In this document: positions 16,601 to 21,859 of the stretch, one piece after another | Position numbering within the stretch: the stretch's first letter is position 1 | How the letters are laid out: every line of letters starts with the position of its first letter | NCBI GenBank assembly: GCA_004151065.3 | Contig: NWUY0300009978.1 | Span: forward strand, 1 to 21,859 | Direction of reading: 5' to 3' | DNA length: 21,859 nucleotides | Origin: Larix sibirica | Taxonomy: Eukaryota; Streptophyta; Pinopsida; Pinales; Pinaceae | Notes under the pieces: model-generated | What the model was told of the DNA's origin: nothing | The model's input: only the letters and a program-made list of their open reading frames with translations | Database searches by the model: none | Made by a program: the position numbers and the translations under genes

Positions 16601-18607
16601 GGTCTGCAGGCTTGTTGTGATCCCAGAGAACTTAATATTAATAATATTTGATTTTTCCAAATTTCTGTGCTATACTTTGTTCTCTGGGAATAATCCTCTC
16701 CATCAAGAGTTTGGCACAACCTTTTGCTCTTGCATGAAACAGATTGTAATTGTAGAGTTCCCAATCACAGTTAACCTCTGTATTCCTTTGTCCTTTAGTA
16801 ACTTTAGACCTTGCCATAACGCTAACACTCTGTGCTTGATTATTATTGACATTTTCAAATCCCCATGCGAAATTGATTCCTTGGTTTCCATCGGGATCAT
16901 AGACAATACCCCACCTGCCGTCCCTGCTCTAGAATATTGAATATTAATAGATCAAATAAGTTACTATTGTAGGCAACTGTAAGAAAGTGTGAAATGCCTA
17001 CAAGCTACCTTTAAAATCATGCAACTATTTTACCTAGGTACCAGTACTTCATTTTATGAACTGCTGGTAGCTTTTTAAAGATCTTGCATGAAATGGGTCA
17101 TTTTCTTTAGGCTTTCCTTTTCTGTTGTTTGATTTGTCTGTTGTATTGTCATCCTTGGTACCCCTGCCCAAATCCACCTTCTGATTACTGCAATGATCTA
17201 CTCGTAAGTCTTTAGAGTCCAAATTTCCACAGTTGGACATATTATGTTGTCCACTTGAAACATCAGGGCTGTTAAACTTGAATACAGTTTAATCTAGAAG
17301 GCAATACAATACTTGTAAGTTCTTAACAATGATTTCCACATTGGTGCTTTGCAGTTAGGAGTATGGTGGAAGCTAATGCCTAATTGGGGGCATTGATTGT
17401 ATTGACTCTTAAGTTTCCTACCTCTAGTCGTACAGCAAATCTTTTTCCTAGATGATGATAATGGAAATTTATCTAACTGCCATATGCTCAGCATTATTTT
17501 AGTGATATCTCGATCCTTACAGACTTGGAGTGCATAGTAGTTCCTTGCCTGCTTAATGCCTTTCTTGACATCATTTCCTTGCCTATTCACATGTCTTAGG
17601 TAATCAGATGCAAGAACATATTTTGCATAATGTTTTCAAGGATGTGTTGCTAAATTATCCATTCCCTTTCAGGTAGATGAAAAAATTGACTCATGACATC
17701 TTCAGAAGAGTTAATTTAAGCATTTCCAGTTTCTTTCCCTTGAGAAAGTAGTTAATGTTACTGTAAAATATTTATGATTTCACCCTTTCTGTGTAACTGT
17801 TAGATAGTTCAGAAAAGACTTGGTTTTGCAGTTTATTTTCCTGTTTCATTTTGACAACATGATCAATACAAGTGGGCGGATCAGGAAGCAAATTTTGCTG
17901 TCTGATAGACATTAGTGTTATAGTTTATTAATTAGTAGTAAGTTACCTACCATATGTTTTATCCCTTGTGCTTCATTTTCTTTTACTTGCTAATGATTGT
18001 GATGATCTTGCCTTTTTTTGTTTTACTTGTATTGCATTTTCAATGATGCTTCACTAATTTCTGTAGCATGTTAAGAAGTCCAACATCTTATTCACTTGAT
18101 TTATTTTTGCAAAGAAAGGCATTTTGATCTAGTTAAATTTATGAATTCACTGGCTTGTATATTTTGCCCTGATATCCTTATATGACAAATCTGTTTGCCT
18201 ACTTATAACAGAGGTAGAGAATAAGAGCAAATATCTGTATTATATCAATGGTAGGCAGTAACCCATTTTTGCTGTTTTACTTTTCTAATATATTGAGATT
18301 TAATTTCTGAATTCAGTAAAGTTGAACGCCAACAGAGTTGTGGTTGGTACTCTACGAGGATTTGACCAGTTCATGAATTTAGTGCTGGATGGTACTGTAG
18401 AAGTAAATGGCAATGAAAGAAATGAGATAGGCATGGTGGTAGGTTTTTCCTCATTCTCATGTTGTTTTCAGATATTTCAATGCCATTTAAATTTAGTGAA
18501 GTTCGATTTCTAGCAGATACATTTTTTCCGTTTCTTATGTGCAGGTCATCAGGGGGAACAGTGTTGTGATGATTGAAGCTTTGGAACCCGTCAATAGGTC
18601 ATCATAA
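13700..18607 (+). CDS. SNRPG: Small nuclear ribonucleoprotein G (SmG), four coding exons
   Basis: Coding exons are 13700-13734, 14058-14080, 18317-18438 and 18545-18607. All junctions are GT-AG (GTAAGT, GTGAGT and GTAGGT donors; TTCAG, TTCAG and GCAG acceptors), with intron phases 2, 1 and 0. The spliced frame gives 80 residues, the same length as plant SmG. It begins [19 protein letters not shown] and ends [11 protein letters not shown]. Sm1 spans about residues 22-49 with [14 protein letters not shown], including the conserved Asp36 and Asn40 of the uridine-binding loop. Sm2 spans about 58-73 with [14 protein letters not shown] (Arg63-Gly64). SmG joins B/B', D1, D2, D3, E and F in the heptameric ring that forms on U1, U2, U4 and U5 snRNAs in the cytoplasm and then works in the spliceosome in the nucleus. 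No residue expected for the fold is missing, so the gene looks functional. Introns are 323, 4236 and 106 bp. Plants often have two or more SmG loci, so the symbol names the family. Confidence 0.95.
13881..13981 (+). repeat. Telomere-like AGGGTTT repeats in SmG intron 1
   Basis: The stretch opens with AGGGTTTAGGGTTTT. It then has a 38-bp unit starting TCAGGGTTTAAA at 13905 and TCAGGGTTTAAA at 13943, with a third start (TCAGGGTTTAGA) at 13970. Most units also hold a GGGGTTT. TTTAGGG is the common plant telomere repeat, so this is a diverged interstitial telomere-like tract about 180 bases downstream of the start codon. Confidence 0.75.
14058..14080 (+). other. SNRPG: SmG 23-nt microexon (exon 2)
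   Basis: The exon GTACATGGACAAGAAACTTAACA, numbered here by its 23 positions, supplies the last base of Lys12, then YMDKKLN and the first base of Ile20. It lies between a 323-bp and a 4236-bp intron. Skipping it would change the frame (23 is not a multiple of 3), so correct inclusion is required for SmG. Confidence 0.9.
14166..14185 (+). repeat. (ATGT)n microsatellite
   Basis: ATATATATGTATGTATGTATA is a short tetranucleotide run in intron 2, just before the 44-bp repeat array. Confidence 0.8.
14207..14338 (+). repeat. Three tandem 44-bp repeats in SmG intron 2
   Basis: Units are 14207-14250, 14251-14294 and 14295-14338. Each begins with the near-palindrome GTAGAATTTCTAC and ends GGCAAGAG(C/T)AATGG. 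The first two differ by three substitutions, and the third differs mainly in TATTCGGC for TAGTTAGGC. The array lies about 125 bp after the microexon and in part forms the start of a chance 103-codon frame at 14291. Confidence 0.9.
14880..15140. repeat. Region rich in GACT/CAAG words (degenerate dispersed repeat)
   Basis: Short related words recur: GACTTGACAAGG, GACTCAGCAAG, GACTTGGCAAAG, GACTCGACAAA, GGCAGAGTC, GGCTCGCAAGTC and TTGGCCAAGTC. An A-run lies near 14967. Dispersed elements with repeated GACTCG/CGAGTC words occur in many plant genomes, but I cannot name a family here and saw no terminal repeats. Confidence 0.35.
15253..15415 (+). repeat. Two and a half tandem 64-bp repeats with hairpins
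   Basis: Units are 15253-15316 and 15317-15380, differing at a few bases, then a shortened third from 15381. Each full unit holds an inverted repeat, GTAGAGTCT...AGACTCTAC, with a 9-bp stem and 9-base loop (15276-15302 and 15340-15366). No coding content is seen. Confidence 0.9.
15696..15733. repeat. Perfect 15-bp stem-loop in SmG intron 2
   Basis: The left arm 15696-15710 (CATGTCCCTTCCTTC) is exactly complementary to the right arm 15719-15733, with an 8-base loop CTCACTGT. Four more pairs (TCTT/AAGA) are possible beyond a three-base bulge on the right. There is no U-run after it and no known RNA family match that I can name. Confidence 0.85.
15731..16054 (+). other. Unassigned open frame in SmG intron 2
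   Basis: The frame is 107 codons long and starts at the right arm of the stem-loop. Its middle ([20 protein letters not shown], then [18 protein letters not shown], then [15 protein letters not shown]) has protein-like composition, with a balanced mix of charged and hydrophobic residues, unlike the AT-driven frames nearby. I recognise no family. It might be an exon fragment captured by a mobile element or a remnant of an unknown retroelement protein. Chance remains quite possible. It does not fit as an SmG exon, since the known exons already give a full-length protein. Confidence 0.25.
16573..16932 (-). pseudogene. RNase H-like domain remnant, antisense in SmG intron 2
   Basis: Read on the minus strand over two or three frames, the order is [86 protein letters not shown] and then [13 protein letters not shown]. 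This matches the plant RNase H-like layout (RVT_3 type, as in LINE reverse transcriptases and related proteins): a GG-hydrophobic strand, NNQAE-ALWQGL helix, IGDS, and H-N-x-x-AD. The catalytic Glu reads as Gln and the Asp of IGDS as Asn, and at least two frameshifts are needed, so it is inactive. No reverse transcriptase is seen beside it. The open piece 16703-16906 covers the central part. Confidence 0.65.
16940..18316. other. Rest of SmG intron 2: no gene seen
   Basis: The minus-strand frames 17049-17240 ([10 protein letters not shown]) and 17294-17590 have no motif I recognise and lie next to the RNase H-like remnant, so they might belong to the same decayed element. The right part is T-rich and typical of plant intron DNA, ending in a good 3' splice site at 18315-18316. 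Confidence 0.4.
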
Positions 18608-20195
18608 TTTAGTTTGACAACTTTTTCTGTTTAAGAGATTCATAGGTACATAACTTTTGTAAGCGATGTTTATTTTGAATGGATGTCATGAACAAAGTAT
18701 GGATGAGAGCATTCCTCCCCTTTTCTTATGCTCTTGGGAATTAGAAGATAACTTAAATAGCTGCACGGGAAGATGGCAGCAATGTAGACAACTTCACTTC
18801 ACTTCACAGTGTACATTATTTGCTTGATATAGTAACCACATTCTATCGTGTTGCTCAGTATGAACATCAATTCTTAATGGCTGTGTATGCTATTATATGG
18901 TTGGAACAATTTCCTTTTATTAAGGCTTCATAAGTTTTTGCGTACAATGTTCTCAGCTAGTGTTCTGATGCTATTATAGAATGTAGGGCCTTTGTTTCCA
19001 TATTGGTTGGATCATATTAGCGATGCTTTGGGTATAAGGTCCATGCCATGTCTTCGTGCACGCTGATCACCTTCTTATCTTTGAACTTAAAATGCAGGCC
19101 TTGTTTATCATTGTTTCTATAGAATATCCATTTAACCTCAAATCTATTAAGTAAAAAGAATGGTCAAAGAAACTCACGTGCAAACCTCTCATTGCGTAAA
19201 AGATCTCCCTAGCATTGAGATGGATCCATGTTATGGATGTATGTTGTTTATTTTTTAAGTAATTTTTTTTTTATTAAATTTTTAATATCCTAATAATTTT
19301 AATTTTTTTTTGGATATCTTCTTTATTTTACACTTTTATTACATCACGCGTCTTTTCATTTTTTCATTTTAGTTCGTCTTTTCATTTTAGTTTATTAGCA
19401 CGCACACATGTGAGACATCTCTTCCATCCGGGGCTGTAGAGTGTGCCTCCACTGCTTCTCTCGATGCGATGATTTTTCTTGTGCCCTCTGTTTTCCCCTC
19501 AAATTGTTCTCACTCATCCATCGACCACGTGGAATCAAACAGATGTGACATTGTCATGTATAACACATGTAGAAGATAACAGGAGTGGCATGGTGTCCAT
19601 TTCACAAAGAATTCCAGTTACTTGTTCGTTCTCTGTGCTCAGCTTGATTCTGAGAAGTGTTAAGAAGAGAATTTTGCTTAACTTCTGTTTCTGTTTTGTT
19701 ATCTCTCATTAATTATTTGCCGTTTCATTAATATAAGCTTGATTCAGAAGAGCCTAAATAAGGCCTAGGTAAGCCTGTATTCAGAACAGCTTAAATAAAA
19801 CCTATTCTAACTATAGATTTGCGAGAAACTAAAGCAAATCTGTGATATATTGTTTTGGTACTATCTAATGGATCTTAGACAATCATGGCATGGTATATTT
19901 CTTATTGAAATGAAAACACAGATTTATAGTAATGCTATATACAGTTATCCAATTGCATGCTCATACTCCAAGACTTCACTCCACTGTTACGTCCAATTAT
20001 GAAAAAATGGCGCATATAAAAGGTATTTTGATTTGCTTTAGCGACATGATGCTTTCGGGGTGCGCACCCTTCTGTTAGTTATTTTTTATAAACTGCACTG
20101 TTCGATCCAAATGCCTGGACTCGTTTTTGTATTCCTTCAAAGGGCCCAAGCACTTCATCGGTTTGAATAGAAATACCAGTAAATGACAAATGTAC
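18608..20195. other. SmG 3' UTR and downstream intergenic DNA
   Basis: The SmG stop TAA is 18605-18607. A T-rich stretch with TTTTGTAAGC (18654-18663) could act as a far-upstream polyadenylation element, but no clear AATAAA follows nearby. Beyond are AT-rich DNA, a poly-T/A region (19259-19330), a short CTTTTCATTTTAGTT duplication near 19350-19390, and a two-copy 37-bp repeat at 19742-19815 (ATTCAGAA..AGC.TAAATAA..CCT). The 77-codon frame 19479-19712 has no recognisable motif. No gene is supported. Confidence 0.4.
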
Positions 20196-20431
20196 TGTCT
20201 CTTCATGTAGCATTTATTTTTATATCAAAGTTCAAAGTTCATTGGTCTTGCCTAACATATGCCTCAATTATTTTCTCAAATTCACTGTTTACATACATAC
20301 CAGTGATTACATATTAGTTAACATACAGTGAATGCAGTGTCTCTCCATGTAGCATTTATTTTTATATCAAAGTTCATATGTCTTGCCTAACATGCCTCAG
20401 TTATTGTCTCAAAGTCACTGATTACATATTT
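20196..20431 (+). repeat. Two-copy ~95-118-bp direct repeat, 142 bp apart
   Basis: TGTCTCTTCATGTAGCATTTATTTTTATATCAAAGTTC at 20196, cited here by its key parts TGTCTC(T/C)T, CATGTAGCATTT and TATATCAAAG, recurs at 20338. Both continue with GTCTTGCCTAACAT, GCCTCA, TCTCAAA and CACTG...ATTACATAT. The left copy has extra AAAGTTC and TTTACATACATACCAG insertions. Confidence 0.85.
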
Positions 20432-20801
20432 TATGGTGACAATTGTTATGTTGTGATTTTATTTTAAAAATGCTACTCAAATCATATTGTTACATACATT
20501 TATGGACACACTGATTCATACATGAATAAAAAAAGAACACAGCATAATTTTGAGTTCAAACTAAGACCAGTATTTTTTTGTTCGAAAAATGAACAAAAGT
20601 AAAGTAAAAATATAAAAGCTTGTGAAGCACTTGGTCACTTTACTTCTCATAGGTTTTACATTTTCCTTTTCTTCTTTTAACCAAGATTTTGAACTATATC
20701 CGAAGTAAATAATATATTTAAAAGTTTGGTGCGATGTCGTGATTTTATTTTTGTTGTAACTAGTAAAATATTTGATATTAAAAAAGGGAGGGAACAGACC
20801 C
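20432..20801. other. AT-rich DNA without gene
   Basis: I see no frame or motif to support. The sequence is A/T-rich, with ATAAAAAAAGAACAC and TTTTTTTGTTCG runs. Confidence 0.4.
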
Positions 20802-21478
20802 TCAATTGTTTAGTAGAATACCAAAAGCAGCCCGGGCTTGAGAATCAAAATTATGACTAGGTTCTAATGTCCAGTTTCGTAAACCACTTAAGTTAGGTCT
20901 TATTCTGTAACTTCTGCTTTCTCTATCTTTAACTCGATGTTGGTTATCGTTCTTCAGCAGCTCCACTCTTCGTGAGCTTTGCCTGCACTGCAACCAGAGT
21001 TGTTTTTAGATGCATCACTCGAGCATCCAGTTTTGCATTGTGAGTCCTCTGTATCTCTAGTTTTGTGCTTAGAATTGCCAGTTGATAGTTGGTATCTCCA
21101 TGTTCCACCAATCGCTCTTGTTCTTCAGCTTCTTTCCATTACCCCAGATTCCTATCAAAGTCCTCATGGCAATTTGATGCAAAGTTTTCAAGTGTATGTG
21201 GTTCGCTTTGATGCATCAGAGGCCATGGGAGACGCAACATTCTTAACTCCAGATGTCACTCGCCATTGATTCCACCCACTTTGCGTCAAATTGCCTTCCT
21301 TTGCCGTCGACTTTAGCTGCCAAACTCCACCCTTCAGCCAATTTCCCCTAGGGTGTCTTAGAATTCTGGATTCCTTCCCACTCGTTCCACTAGATGTGGA
21401 CTTCTTGTGCTTGCCCCTAGTTAATCGGTTTGTTCATGTATGGTCTTGATTTATGCTTGGCATCCCACCTTGAGCCAT
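20802..21478 (-). pseudogene. Broken ORF with heptad coiled coil, unknown family
   Basis: On the minus strand an ATG at 21476-21478 opens MAQGGMPSINQDHT, then a stop, then a Lys/Ser-rich stretch (RLTRGKHKKSTSSGTSGKES) down to about 21200. A frame change leads to the frame 21240-20944, with LENFASNCHEDFDRNLG, a stop, then WKEAEEQERLVEHGD. A long heptad run follows: LAILSTKLEIQ, NAKLDARVMHLKTTLVAVQ, AKL. Hydrophobics fall at regular 3-4 spacing (L, V, L, L, V, L) over about five heptads. Another frame change continues into a basic tail (20802-20960: LLKNDNQHRVKDRESRSYR). The regular heptads mean the frame was once under selection. The layout (basic N-terminal part, coiled coil, basic tail) would suit a retroelement gag or a nuclear structural protein, but I do not recognise the family. 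Confidence 0.5.
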
Positions 21479-21859
21479 AATTGCCGCAGGGCAAAGGGAG
21501 TCTCATGTCCCCTTCAATCTATCCAACGCAAGGATCTATCCAACGTAAGGAAGGGAACATGACTAGAGATCTAAGGCTTTTACATAAACTCAACCCCATT
21601 CATGACATTCACAACAATAAAACCAATATGTGCAGATGCCATTCAATTTAAGATAGCAGAAGTAATATTCTACACATGTATCATGCAATTTCTGGCATAT
21701 TGATAGCATGCATCAATTTAAAAACGTTTTCAGAAGTAAACACAAAGAAATTACTTATCTTGCAATGATGAAGCTATCCCAAGCAACTAGCTATGTCACT
21801 GCAACGTTCCACCCAACCATAGGCCAATTGTGCTCATCAATCTCTCAGCATAGTTGCCA
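21479..21859. other. Window end: no gene; small repeats
   Basis: There is a two-copy 17-bp tandem repeat at 21517-21550 (ATCTATCCAACGCAAGG and ATCTATCCAACGTAAGG). It sits inside an imperfect 12-bp inverted repeat, 21504-21515 against 21550-21561 (one mismatch). To the right the sequence is AT-rich with no motif. If the coiled-coil frame is a retroelement gag, this would be its leader or LTR side, but I see no primer-binding site. Confidence 0.5.

Noticed and set aside
17049-17590. Minus-strand frames upstream of the RNase H-like remnant
   Set aside because: They were checked for reverse-transcriptase or zinc-binding motifs of a LINE. None was found, so they are mentioned only as intron content.
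1-21859. CRISPR arrays, bacterial operons, rRNA or tRNA genes
   Set aside because: None of the direct repeats has CRISPR-like spacer structure, and the spliced SmG gene makes this eukaryotic nuclear DNA. No tRNA cloverleaf or rRNA sequence was recognised.

Overview
The window looks like nuclear DNA of a seed plant. The evidence is one spliced housekeeping gene with GT-AG introns, whose 80-residue product matches plant small nuclear ribonucleoprotein G (SmG), set among decayed plant-type retroelements. The low gene density, a 4.2 kb intron in an 80-codon gene and the layered retroelement debris would suit a large genome such as a conifer's. That placement is inference. There are two single N bases (3692 and 7360), so the sequence comes from an imperfect draft.

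Layout, left to right. 1-107 looks like the end of an LTR. 108-2129 has no recognisable gene. 2130-3134 is a + strand gag-like pseudogene with a DUF4283-type domain, broken by stop codons and cut off where an LTR begins. 3135-4169 is a probable LTR with a TATA box and a duplicated polyadenylation module. Two bases beyond its proposed end lies a primer-binding site that matches the 3' end of plant tRNA-Glu. 4191-7359 (copy A) and 7361-10529 (copy B) are two versions of the same decayed Ty3/gypsy-like gag plus protease region. Each encodes a gag core, a run of five CCHC-type zinc knuckles with an RGG-rich spacer, and a retropepsin-like domain. No reverse transcriptase or integrase is visible. 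The first 1.07 kb of the two copies is almost identical, but the remainder is clearly diverged, and copy B starts immediately after an N. This pattern suggests an assembly join, or else gene conversion. 10530-13087 is the 3' end of another LTR element: a non-coding-looking internal stretch, a polypurine tract at 11593-11604, and a probable 3' LTR at 11606-13087.

13270-13540 is a G-poor array of degenerate AAACCCTCT-type repeats, followed by a CpG-rich leader and then the SmG gene (13700-18607, four coding exons of 35, 23, 122 and 63 nt including stop). Intron 1 carries telomere-like AGGGTTT repeats. Intron 2 carries a triple 44-bp repeat, a double 64-bp repeat with hairpins, a perfect 15-bp stem-loop, and an antisense RNase H-like remnant. 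18608-20800 shows no gene, only small repeats. 20802-21478 on the minus strand is a broken ORF with a good heptad coiled coil and an unknown origin.

The only gene that looks functional is SmG. Its product is a core subunit of the heteroheptameric Sm ring on spliceosomal snRNAs. Everything else reads as mobile-element debris in successive layers. I found no CRISPR array, tRNA, rRNA or bacterial-type operon.
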